Below, piece after piece: positions 1 to 6,187 of a stretch of DNA of 8,914 nucleotides. The notes beneath the pieces were generated by a model. That model worked only from the letters and a program-made list of their open reading frames with translations. It ran no database searches and was not told the DNA's origin. Location of the stretch: assembly GCA_943323725.2 (NCBI GenBank), contig CALPIW020000047.1, positions 1 through 8,914 of the forward strand. Direction: 5' to 3'. The DNA is from Polynucleobacter meluiroseus (GTDB taxonomy: Bacteria; Verrucomicrobiota; Verrucomicrobiia; Opitutales; UBA953). The first letter of the stretch is position 1, and each line of letters opens with the position of its first letter. The position numbers were made by a program, and so were the translations under genes.

Positions 1-6
1 CAAAAG

Positions 7-47
7 AAAGCCCCGGCCGCAGCGATGCGGACCGGGGCTTTTTTATT
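7..47. terminator. Bidirectional intrinsic terminator
   Basis: A strong hairpin has left arm 7-20 and right arm 27-41, a six-base loop (AGCGAT, 21-26) and one bulged A at 31. Ten consecutive pairs (7-16 with 32-41) form the base of the stem. The plus strand runs into TTTTTT (39-44), so it can end a transcript entering from the left. The minus strand runs into TTTCTTTT, so it also suits the minus-strand gene whose stop codon is at 64-66. No other feature is seen in bases 1-63. Confidence 0.88.
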
Positions 48-63
48 GGAAGGTTCGGCGAGC

Positions 64-807
64 TCAGACCGCGATCGCGAACGTCTGATCCTGCGGATTA
101 AGCCAGACCTTCACGCGGGGCATCCAGGAGGGGCCGATGATCGCGTCGATATCGAGGGCGCGGAGGAACGTGCTCATCGGGACAGGCGAGACGCCGCCAC
201 CGACGACTTGCGGGGCTTCTCCGACCGTCTCGAGCAGGTCGTGGCCGGCGAGCGTGAAGGGGAGTACATAGGACTGCGGGATATGCAGGTCGCCGAACAT
301 CGGACTGAAGTCCTTGAAGCCAGGCAGAGGCTTGGCGCCATCGACGAACTTGCGATCCGTCACGTAACCGAACTGCGCGCCCGTGTCCCAGAGCACGCGG
401 GCGGGTTGGCCGTTGAGCGTCACGTGGAAGAGCGGGATGTCGGACATCGGCGCATGCTCGTAGGCCTGGGCCTTGAAGCCGGCCGGCATCTCGTCGCCGG
501 CGGTCAGCGTGCGTTGGGCGACGTCGAAGAGCAGGGTGGTCTGGGCGAGCAGGTCCATGCCCAGCAGCGCGTCGACCTGCACGCCGATCTCGGCGGACAG
601 CTTGTCGAAGGTGAAGCCCATGTAGCCGCCTTGGTTGACGCCGTGGTTCTGGTTCTGCCAGGTGAGGCGGCCCGAGGTGGACGAGCTGAAGGGGGCGCCC
701 GTATCGATCAGGGCCCGGCCTTCCGGGAGGTCGAGGAACAGGTGACGGTTGAGCAGGTACAGTTTGTAGGTGCAGACCATATGGGAAATGGAGGTTTTAC
801 GCGGCAT
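64..807 (-). CDS. Compact two-lobed aspartic protease-like protein
   Basis: Predicted 247-residue protein resembling retropepsin/pepsin-type aspartic proteases, which cleave peptides with two opposed aspartates. Two DTG motifs are visible, D35-T36-G37 (LIDTGAPFS) and D141-T142-G143 (LWDTGAQFG), about 106 residues apart. Each lobe also has the later hydrophobic-hydrophobic-Gly motif: LLG at 81-83 and IIG at 223-225. One chain therefore appears to carry both halves of the active site, yet it is much shorter than pepsin (about 330 residues), close to two fused retropepsin units. No signal peptide or membrane segment is seen, so a cytoplasmic location is inferred. The start is uncertain: ATG at 805-807 gives the longest form, a second in-frame ATG at 778-780 would remove nine residues, and neither has a Shine-Dalgarno sequence. 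It lies downstream of the sugar operon on the same strand but beyond that operon's terminator, so it is probably a separate transcript. The substrate is unknown. Confidence 0.82.
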   Translation of the reverse strand: MPRKTSISHMVCTYKLYLLNRHLFLDLPEGRALIDTGAPFSSSTSGRLTWQNQNHGVNQGGYMGFTFDKLSAEIGVQVDALLGMDLLAQTTLLFDVAQRTLTAGDEMPAGFKAQAYEHAPMSDIPLFHVTLNGQPARVLWDTGAQFGYVTDRKFVDGAKPLPGFKDFSPMFGDLHIPQSYVLPFTLAGHDLLETVGEAPQVVGGGVSPVPMSTFLRALDIDAIIGPSWMPRVKVWLNPQDQTFAIAV

Positions 808-811
808 ATTG

Positions 812-866
812 TGACAGTTTGCGGTCAGTTGTTTAAATCAATCTGTTATAAGTCAGTGAACTGTCA
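812..866. repeat. Inverted repeat flanking an AT-rich segment
   Basis: TGACAGTT at 812-819 is matched by its reverse complement AACTGTCA at 859-866. The 39 bases between are notably AT-rich (TTTAAATCAATC, TTATAA) in otherwise GC-rich DNA. The left copy starts five bases outside the protease start codon. The segment must contain the protease promoter if that gene is transcribed alone. It could be an operator for a dimeric regulator or part of a mobile-element end; sequence alone does not decide. Confidence 0.5.
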
Positions 867-880
867 ATAAATACCCACGG

Positions 881-955
881 ATTGACGCAAGTAGAATGAT
901 TATTGACGCAAGTGGCACCGGTATTGACGCAAGTGGGCTCAGGATTGACGCAAGT
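881..955 (+). repeat. Four 12-bp direct repeats at 21-bp period
   Basis: The box ATTGACGCAAGT occurs four times without mismatch, at 881-892, 902-913, 923-934 and 944-955. The start-to-start distance is exactly 21 bp each time, about two helical turns, so all boxes face the same side of the DNA. The three 9-bp spacers are unrelated (AGAATGATT, GGCACCGGT, GGGCTCAGG). Each box contains a small dyad, TTG-ACG-CAA. Conservation of the box with free spacers indicates protein binding sites. The array sits between the terminator of the sugar operon and the start of the protease gene, 74-148 bp upstream of that gene's ATG. Possible roles are an upstream activator/repressor array, transposase binding sites at a decayed element end, or replication-type iterons. 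Confidence 0.9.
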
Positions 956-979
956 AGCGCTTGGGTCTGCGGGCATAAA

Positions 980-1009
980 GAAGCCCCGGATCGGGTAATC
1001 CGGGGCTTC
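980..1009 (-). terminator. Intrinsic terminator of the sugar operon
   Basis: A perfect 11-bp stem (980-990 paired with 999-1009) closes an eight-base loop at 991-998. On the minus strand it lies 22 bases beyond the stop codon of the oxidoreductase gene and is followed by TTTAT, a short U-rich tail. It separates the four-gene sugar operon from the repeat array and protease gene. Its core arms (AAGCCCCGG and CCGGGGCTT) are identical to those of the terminator at 7-47. Confidence 0.8.
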
Positions 1010-1031
1010 TGGAGGGCGGCGGGCGGGCTTA

Positions 1032-2195
1032 TTAGGCCTTCTTCACCTTAACCCACTGCTTCGTCTTGGCGGACTCCAGGACGGCGTCGCAGACGTACTG
1101 GGTGCCGAGCGCGTGGCGGAAGTCCGGATAAGCCTTTTCGGCCTTCGGATCGTCGAGGCTCTTGAGGAACTCGGCGAGGGCGTGGGTGAAGGAGTGCTCG
1201 TAACCGAGGCAGAGACCCGGGACCCACCAGTTACCGGCATACGGGTGATCGCTGTCGGAGGTGTGGATGCTGGACCAGCCACGACGATCGCCGGGGACGG
1301 CGTGGTCGAAGTAGTTGAGACGGTTGAGGTCATGGAGGTCCCACTGGAGGGACTTCTTCTCGCCGTTGATCTCGAACGTGTAGAGCGCCTTGTGGCCGCG
1401 GGCGTAGCGGGTGGACTCGAACTGCGCGATCGAGCCGTTCTCGAAGCGGCAGAGGAAGATCGCGGCGTCGTCGATGGTGACGGCCTGCTTCTTGCCCGTG
1501 GCGGTGTGGACGCGTTCCTTGATGAACGTCTCGGTGATCGCGGAGACTTCGGTGATGTCACCGTTGATCCAGCGGGCCGTGTCGATGCAGTGCGCAAGCA
1601 GGTCGCCCGTCACGCCGGAACCGGCGGCGGCGGCGTCGAGGCGCCAGAGACCCGCGCCACCCTGCGGCAGCTCGGTGGAGATCGTCCAGTCCTGGAGGAA
1701 GTTGGCGCGGTAGTGGAACACGCGGCCCAGTTCGCCGGCGGCCACGATGTTCTTCGCGAGCGTCACGGCGGGGAGGAAACGGTAGTTATACCACACGAGG
1801 TTCGGCAGACCGGACTTCTCGACCGCGGCGACCATCTGCTCGCCTTGCGCGCCGTTGAGGGCGAGGGGCTTTTCGCAGAGGATCATCTTGCCGTGCTTGA
1901 TGCATTCCAGGGCGATCTCGGCGTGCGAGTCGTTCGGGGTGCAGATGTCGACGGCGTCGATGTCGGCGCGGGCGACCAGCTTGCGCCAGTCGGTCTCGTA
2001 GGAGGCGTAGCCCCACTTTTCGGCGAAGTCCTTGACCTTGGCTTCGTCGCGACCGCAGACGGCCTGGCGGACGATGTGGTGGCCGGCGGTCAGCTTATCC
2101 TTCGGGAAGAAGTGACCGACCTGCGAGTAGGCGTTGGAGTGGGTGCGGCCCATGAAGCCGTAACCGATGAGACCGATGCGAATGGCTTTAGACAT
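1032..2195 (-). CDS. Gfo/Idh/MocA family NAD(P)-dependent oxidoreductase
   Basis: Predicted 387-residue protein, a normal length for the family, which oxidises or reduces sugar and polyol hydroxyls with NAD(P). The N-terminal Rossmann fold shows G11-Y-G13-F-M-G16. The family signature C107-E-K109-P110 follows, with K109 the expected catalytic lysine. The C-terminal substrate domain contains GDLLAHCIDTARW (197-209), matching the family pattern in which His (H202) and Asp (D205) act with the lysine. There is no twin-arginine or Sec signal, so it should be cytoplasmic, unlike exported members such as glucose-fructose oxidoreductase. It is the last gene of a four-gene minus-strand operon, 45 bp after the TIM-barrel isomerase gene. 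The stop codon is TAA followed directly by a second in-frame TAA. The likely role is oxidation of a ring hydroxyl, possibly to a keto sugar passed to the neighbouring isomerase. The substrate cannot be named from sequence. The start at 2193-2195 has no Shine-Dalgarno sequence. Confidence 0.93.
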   Translation of the reverse strand: MSKAIRIGLIGYGFMGRTHSNAYSQVGHFFPKDKLTAGHHIVRQAVCGRDEAKVKDFAEKWGYASYETDWRKLVARADIDAVDICTPNDSHAEIALECIKHGKMILCEKPLALNGAQGEQMVAAVEKSGLPNLVWYNYRFLPAVTLAKNIVAAGELGRVFHYRANFLQDWTISTELPQGGAGLWRLDAAAAGSGVTGDLLAHCIDTARWINGDITEVSAITETFIKERVHTATGKKQAVTIDDAAIFLCRFENGSIAQFESTRYARGHKALYTFEINGEKKSLQWDLHDLNRLNYFDHAVPGDRRGWSSIHTSDSDHPYAGNWWVPGLCLGYEHSFTHALAEFLKSLDDPKAEKAYPDFRHALGTQYVCDAVLESAKTKQWVKVKKA

Positions 2196-2240
2196 ATGAT
2201 GTGGAGTAAGCGGTTGGCGGATGGCGGTTGGGTCAGATGC

Positions 2241-3245
2241 TCAGAGGGCCTGCTTCACCTTGACCATCGCGGAGAGGATGGTGTTCCAGGTCTTCGGGTT
2301 CTCGAGCGTCGCGTTCGGGAACATGCAGCCATCCCAGCAGATGTGCTTCATGCCGCGGGCGGCGGCGCCTTCGAGCCAGACCTTGGAGCAGGCGGCGATG
2401 TCCAGCTTGCCGTTGGCGTCGTCGGCCTGGCAGTGGCGGCCGGTCTTCTCGTGGGAGCCGGTGCCGTGCACGGTGCCGTCGTTCTGGGCCACGTGGAAGT
2501 CGAGGGTCCACGGGCGGAGCTTGCCGACCATCTCACGGTAGGCGGGCCAGAACTGTTCCGAAGTGTAGCCTTCCTTGAGGAGGGCGGCTTCGGGTTCGTT
2601 GTAACCCATCAGGTAGAGGTAGGTGTGGGCGAGGTCGGCCTGGAAGCCGAACGTGCCCGGCATGCCGACGCCTTCGAGGGTGTCGAGCATCGCCTTCCAG
2701 GAGTGCATGCCCGCCCAGCAGATCTCGCCTTCGGCGGCGATGCGCTCGCCATGACCTTCGGCGATCTTCGCGGCCTTCTTGAAGGTGTCGACGATGCGGG
2801 CCGTGTTGGCCTTCGGGTTCTCGCGCCACTTCTGCACGCCGAACTCGGCGGAGTCCACGCGGATGACGCCGTACTGGCGGACGCCGTGCTTGTTCAGGAG
2901 CTTGGCGATGCGGCAGGCCTTCTCGATCGCGAGGAGGAATTTCTGCTGCTGTTCGTCGGTGCCCATCGCGGAGTCACCCACCGTGCCACCCCAGACCGGC
3001 GCCACGAGCGAACCGACCTTCAGGCCCTTGGAGGCGATGAGGTCCGCCATCTTCTTGAGGTTGTCCTCGGAGATGTCGGGGTCGGTGTGCGGGTGGAACA
3101 GGAACAGGTCGACGCCGTCGAACTTGTGGCCGTCGACGCTGGCGGCGACGGTCATGTCGAGCATGTGCTCGAGGGCGATCGGAGGGTGGTCGGTGTTGGG
3201 CTCCTTGCCGACGAGGCCGGGCCACATCGCGTTGTGCAGTTTCAT
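2241..3245 (-). CDS. Sugar isomerase/epimerase, xylose isomerase-like TIM barrel
   Basis: Predicted 334-residue protein resembling the AP-endonuclease-2/xylose-isomerase-like TIM-barrel family, whose members isomerise or epimerise sugars, or cleave keto-glycosides, at a divalent metal centre. Regions consistent with barrel strands are GVDLFLFHPHTD (44-55), the VGSLVAPVW strand (77-85) and the IRVDSAEFG segment (128-136). Probable metal ligands are an acidic residue in AEGEICW (E172 or E174), D204 in QADLAH, and H251 in LDFHVAQND. The fourth ligand, often Glu, may be D305 in HICWDG; this assignment is inferred. There is no signal peptide, so it should be cytoplasmic. It starts 49 bp after the cupin gene and ends 45 bp before the oxidoreductase gene, consistent with one operon. 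Family members paired with Gfo/Idh/MocA enzymes commonly act on the oxidised sugar, but the exact reaction here is unknown. The leader before the ATG is C-rich with no Shine-Dalgarno sequence. Confidence 0.9.
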   Translation of the reverse strand: MKLHNAMWPGLVGKEPNTDHPPIALEHMLDMTVAASVDGHKFDGVDLFLFHPHTDPDISEDNLKKMADLIASKGLKVGSLVAPVWGGTVGDSAMGTDEQQQKFLLAIEKACRIAKLLNKHGVRQYGVIRVDSAEFGVQKWRENPKANTARIVDTFKKAAKIAEGHGERIAAEGEICWAGMHSWKAMLDTLEGVGMPGTFGFQADLAHTYLYLMGYNEPEAALLKEGYTSEQFWPAYREMVGKLRPWTLDFHVAQNDGTVHGTGSHEKTGRHCQADDANGKLDIAACSKVWLEGAAARGMKHICWDGCMFPNATLENPKTWNTILSAMVKVKQAL

Positions 3246-3294
3246 GAGCGTAGGGGTGGGGTTTGGGGTAGGGGTGGGGAAGGGCGCGGCAGGC

Positions 3295-4566
3295 TTACTT
3301 CTTCTTGGCCTTCTTGTAGGCGCCCATGGCGGGAGCGTCCGGGTTCACTTCCGGTCCGAAGTAGCGCAGGCAGACCAGCGGCTCGGTGGTGGAGGTGTTG
3401 CGGAAGGTCACGCCCTTCTTGGCGCCGGCTTCGGTGCAGAAGTATTCGTCTTCGGTCAGCTCGTTGAAGCGGATGAGCTTCGGGCTGTTGAGGACCTGGC
3501 CGTTGATCGTGCCGGAGCCCTGGACGCAGATGAGGCCGTAGGCGCCCTTGTCGGTGATCGTGCACTCGGCGCCCGGTTCGACGGTCAGTTCCTTCGCGGT
3601 GAAGTACTGGAACTTGTCGACCTTGCCGTAGACGATCCACTTGTCCACGAAGCCCTTGCCCTGGACGGAGACGACCGGCTCGAGGTAGTGGTTGTCCTTG
3701 AAGTTCGGGTCGACGTTCTTGTCCCAGTCGAGCTGGTCCACGATGAAGTCGACGTCCTTGTGCTTGGACTTCGGCATGTCCTTGACGAGGAGGGCCCACG
3801 GTACTTCGCGGCCTTCGACGAGGTTCTGGTACATGCCGAACACGTCGGAACCCCACTGCGGCTCATAGGTGCAGAGCGAGCCCGGAGCGTGGAGGATGCA
3901 AGGGTCGATGAGCCAGCCGGTGCCGGGCTCGAGCTTGTAGGCCTTGGAGAGGGCGAGGATCTTGTTGTCACCCTTGTCCCAGTTGGCGATGCACTCGCGG
4001 ACCTGGGCCTTGGTCGTGCCGGGCTCGAAGCCCATGAACGTGTAGGGGAAGTTGTTGCCGACGTTGTTGTGCTGGGGCGGGAAGTAGTAGGACTCCGGCT
4101 TGCCTTCGAGACCGAGCAGTTTGGCCTGCTTGGCGTTCTGGTGCATGTGGTGCGGGATCGGACCCATGTTGTCGAAGAACTTGGAGTACACCGGCCACTT
4201 CTTGTACTTGCTCCAGATCTTGGAGCCGATCAGCGCGGCGCCGCATTCCTTGACGGCCTGCTGGAGGGTGAAACGGGTGTTGCCGATGACGACGTAGGAC
4301 AGGCCTTCGTCAGGCGTGCGGTTGTCGTTCGCGGCTTCCGTCGTGGAAGCGAACCAGCGCTCGTCGATGCCACCGCGGCTCAGGCCGAAGGCGTAGAGGT
4401 CATCCGGGTGGAGTTTGAGGCGCTTGCCGGGCTGGAGGAAGGAGCGCGGGACCCAGCACGGAGCAAGGCGCAGCAGGCCGCCGGTCTTGGCGAGTTCCTT
4501 CTCCACGAGAGAGGCGACGCCGCTCTTCTTGGTGGAGAGATCTTGGACAATCTTGGGGGAGGACAT
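3295..4566 (-). CDS. Mannose-6-phosphate isomerase-like cupin protein
   Basis: Predicted 423-residue protein resembling type I phosphomannose isomerases, zinc cupins that interconvert aldose and ketose phosphates. The core metal-site region is recognisable: H140-M-H142 followed by NAKQAKLLG, then K156-P157-E158 before a YYF, and a later H226 in CILHAPGS. This follows the family order Q-x-H, Glu, His, except that the usual Gln is replaced by His. A second, C-terminal cupin-like beta region covers roughly residues 320-400 (LTVEPGAECTITDKG and following). The tail is lysine-rich (AYKKAKKK). The chosen start is the ATG at 4564-4566; the reading frame stays open upstream to an ATG at 4663-4665, but those extra 33 residues look unstructured and would overlap the mutarotase gene by 22 bp. 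It is the second gene of the operon, 77 bp after the mutarotase-like gene. Whether it is a true isomerase, acts on a non-phosphorylated sugar, or is a binding protein is open. Confidence 0.8.
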   Translation of the reverse strand: MSSPKIVQDLSTKKSGVASLVEKELAKTGGLLRLAPCWVPRSFLQPGKRLKLHPDDLYAFGLSRGGIDERWFASTTEAANDNRTPDEGLSYVVIGNTRFTLQQAVKECGAALIGSKIWSKYKKWPVYSKFFDNMGPIPHHMHQNAKQAKLLGLEGKPESYYFPPQHNNVGNNFPYTFMGFEPGTTKAQVRECIANWDKGDNKILALSKAYKLEPGTGWLIDPCILHAPGSLCTYEPQWGSDVFGMYQNLVEGREVPWALLVKDMPKSKHKDVDFIVDQLDWDKNVDPNFKDNHYLEPVVSVQGKGFVDKWIVYGKVDKFQYFTAKELTVEPGAECTITDKGAYGLICVQGSGTINGQVLNSPKLIRFNELTEDEYFCTEAGAKKGVTFRNTSTTEPLVCLRYFGPEVNPDAPAMGAYKKAKKK

Positions 4567-4643
4567 AGTATGGGTGAAAGGAGGGTCGGGGAGGTCGGAT
4601 TTAGGCGACTCCTTGGACAGGGACAAGAATTGAGTAAGCCGAC

Positions 4644-5747
4644 TTACGACTTCAAAAACTGCCAATTAATGGGGCAGGTAACGGCTTGGCCGTTTTCGCC
4701 CGTGATCCGGACGGACTCCGGGCCGGCGGGGACGATGCTCTGGACTTGGCCGAAAGCGGCGGGCACGGCGGCGGCGGCCTGGATCAAGGGAAGGCGGACG
4801 CGCTCGTCCTTGCGGAACAGGCGGCTGGTCGGGATGCCCTTGGCGGCCAGTCGGTCCTCGCGGGCGACATCGACGCCGTCGCAGAAGTGGGAGCAGACCT
4901 CTTCGAGGCCGAGGCGACCTAAGTGGCGCTTCTCCCAAGGGTGGCCAGGGCGACCGCCATTAGACAGCCAGAAGAGGGTGGAGGGGAAGTCGGCGACGTT
5001 CTTGAGCGAGAACCAGACGTAGCCAGGGAAAGTGACGGCCGTCCAGGCGAAGGGCTGGGCCTCGGTGGCAGGCACGTTGACGAGCATGATCAGGTCGTCA
5101 TTGCCGGCGCGGGCCGGGTAATGCGTCAGGTCGGTGCTCGAGCCGTCCTTCATCGGGACGGACTTCAGCGACGTGAACTCGCCGGACGGCTTCAGCGCGC
5201 CGGATTCGCCGGCGGCGGGGTTGGAGAATTCACCTGCGTAGACGGAGCCGAAGCGGAAGGCGCTCGTGGCGATGCGCGCGGCGCCGGCGGGGACGTTCGA
5301 AAGATCGAGCACGGGATGGTTGCCGTAGTTCCAGCGACCCTCGAGCTGCGTGATGATATGCTCCCAATAGATCGCATGGTGGCCGGGGATGAGCGTGAAG
5401 TTCTTCGCCACCGTGGCGCCGGTATCCGTGCCGGTCTGCGTCAGCTTCAGCGAGGTCGCGGAGGACGACGCGAGTTGCCAGGGCGCGTTGGCCGTGTCGC
5501 CATGGGGCGGGCCTTTGTGCTGGCCGCCGAAGGGCAGGCACATGAAGTCGCCGCGGAGATAGGTGAGCAGGTTAGGGAGGCTCTGGTCGATCTGCGTGGG
5601 CGTCCACGGCGAGAGCGAGTAGGGCGAGGCCTTGAGGCCGGGCAGATGGAAGGTTACCGGAGCGAGGTGGCCGGCGGTCTGCGTGACGGCCAGTTCGACC
5701 TCGGCGGTCTTCAGGGTGTAGCTTGGGGCGCCGTGGATGGTTTCCAT
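4644..5747 (-). CDS. Aldose 1-epimerase-like (galactose mutarotase fold) protein
   Basis: Predicted 367-residue protein resembling aldose 1-epimerases, which interconvert alpha and beta anomers of free sugars. Expected active-site positions can be followed: H82 in PPHGDTANAPW (family pattern HG followed by W), H144 in YGNHPVLDL, and glutamate E282 or E283 in LGLEEVCSHF, the position of the family's general base. Length is slightly above the usual 300-350. No signal peptide is seen, so a cytoplasmic location is inferred. It is the first gene of the minus-strand operon, which points to it being co-expressed with the PMI-like cupin, the TIM-barrel isomerase and the dehydrogenase. The start at 5745-5747 is followed directly by a well-behaved N-terminus and has no Shine-Dalgarno sequence. 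It might instead be a related carbohydrate-binding protein of the same fold, since many such homologues are uncharacterised. Confidence 0.82.
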   Translation of the reverse strand: METIHGAPSYTLKTAEVELAVTQTAGHLAPVTFHLPGLKASPYSLSPWTPTQIDQSLPNLLTYLRGDFMCLPFGGQHKGPPHGDTANAPWQLASSSATSLKLTQTGTDTGATVAKNFTLIPGHHAIYWEHIITQLEGRWNYGNHPVLDLSNVPAGAARIATSAFRFGSVYAGEFSNPAAGESGALKPSGEFTSLKSVPMKDGSSTDLTHYPARAGNDDLIMLVNVPATEAQPFAWTAVTFPGYVWFSLKNVADFPSTLFWLSNGGRPGHPWEKRHLGRLGLEEVCSHFCDGVDVAREDRLAAKGIPTSRLFRKDERVRLPLIQAAAAVPAAFGQVQSIVPAGPESVRITGENGQAVTCPINWQFLKS

Positions 5748-5758
5748 AGGGGATTACC

Positions 5759-5788
5759 TATTTCCAGCAGGCCGCCTCCGTCTGTCAA
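5759..5788 (-). promoter_or_regulatory. Candidate promoter for the sugar operon
   Basis: On the minus strand a perfect TTGACA (-35 consensus) lies at 5783-5788. At a 17-18 bp spacing the -10 position reads GGAAAT or GAAATA, a poor match to TATAAT. If correct, transcription would begin only a few bases before the mutarotase ATG at 5747, giving a very short or absent leader. The 102-bp gap between the divergent genes (5748-5849) must hold promoters for both directions; no clear promoter for the glutaredoxin gene was found. Confidence 0.25.
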
Positions 5789-5849
5789 TGTCTCGGGTGC
5801 CTCGGCCTCTCCGCTTGCTAACCCGCCCGCAGTTGGCTTGTTTTTAGTC

Positions 5850-6128
5850 ATGCCTCAGCCGTTGCCCATCTTCTACACCAAGCCTGGTTGCCCCTGGTGC
5901 ATCGAGGCCCTCGAGTTCTTCGCCAAGCAAGGCGTGAAACTCGACGTCCGCGACGTCATCGCCGACATGCATCAGATGCGTCAGCTGGTCGCCCTGACCG
6001 GTCAGTCGAAGTGCCCGTCCTTCCGCTATGGCGACTTCATCGTGGCCGACTTCGGGGTGGATGAGTTCATCAATAAGGCGCGTAAGCACCCGGCGGTCTG
6101 CGCCGAGTTGGGTCTGAAGATTTCGTGA
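5850..6128 (+). CDS. Glutaredoxin-like thiol-disulfide protein
   Basis: Predicted 92-residue protein with the size and motifs of glutaredoxins, which reduce disulfides or glutathione-mixed disulfides in the cytoplasm. The redox motif C14-P-W-C17 sits after the first beta strand (PIFYTKPG), and the cis-proline typical of the thioredoxin fold is P56 in KCPSF. The family's C-terminal GG-like turn is replaced by DFGVDEF (67-73), so glutathione binding is less certain than the fold. The frame is open far upstream, but that region is antisense to the mutarotase gene, so the ATG at 5850-5852 is the sensible start. The preceding TTGTTTTTAGTC contains no Shine-Dalgarno sequence. It is transcribed divergently from the sugar operon and lies 59 bp before the sulfatase on the same strand, so co-transcription with the sulfatase is possible. 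No clear terminator separates them. Confidence 0.9.
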   Translation: MPQPLPIFYTKPGCPWCIEALEFFAKQGVKLDVRDVIADMHQMRQLVALTGQSKCPSFRYGDFIVADFGVDEFINKARKHPAVCAELGLKIS

Positions 6129-6187
6129 CCAAGGCCCGCTGGTTTTAGTTCTTGGAAGCTGGGGGATTCACCCTATGGTTTGGGTCC

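Noticed and set aside
845..867. Promoter for the protease gene from TTGACA (862-867) and TATAAC (845-850) on the minus strand
   Set aside because: The two hexamers are separated by only 11 bp, too short for a sigma-70 promoter; no better pair was found.
25..870. Plus-strand open frame across the protease gene
   Set aside because: Antisense shadow with no domain; it starts inside the terminator hairpin.
881..955. CRISPR array
   Set aside because: Repeats are only 12 bp and spacers 9 bp, far below CRISPR sizes, and no cas genes are present.
834..955. Plasmid-type replication origin (AT-rich stretch plus iterons)
   Set aside because: The layout is suggestive, but there is no rep gene, no DnaA box was recognised, and the surroundings look chromosomal. 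Kept only as an alternative explanation of the repeats.
4567..4665. Upstream start at 4663-4665 for the PMI-like protein
   Set aside because: It adds 33 Ser/Pro-rich residues with no family counterpart and overlaps the mutarotase gene; the ATG at 4564-4566 fits better.
1113..5022. Very long plus-strand open frames (about 780 and 750 codons) opposite the sugar operon
   Set aside because: They are antisense shadows produced by GC-rich codon use; their translations are low-complexity Val/Gly/Glu/Arg sequences or lack recognisable domains, while the minus-strand genes have clear family motifs.
6129..6155. Hairpin CCAAG/CTTGG after the glutaredoxin gene
   Set aside because: Only five base pairs with a 17-base loop and no following T-run; not convincing as a terminator.
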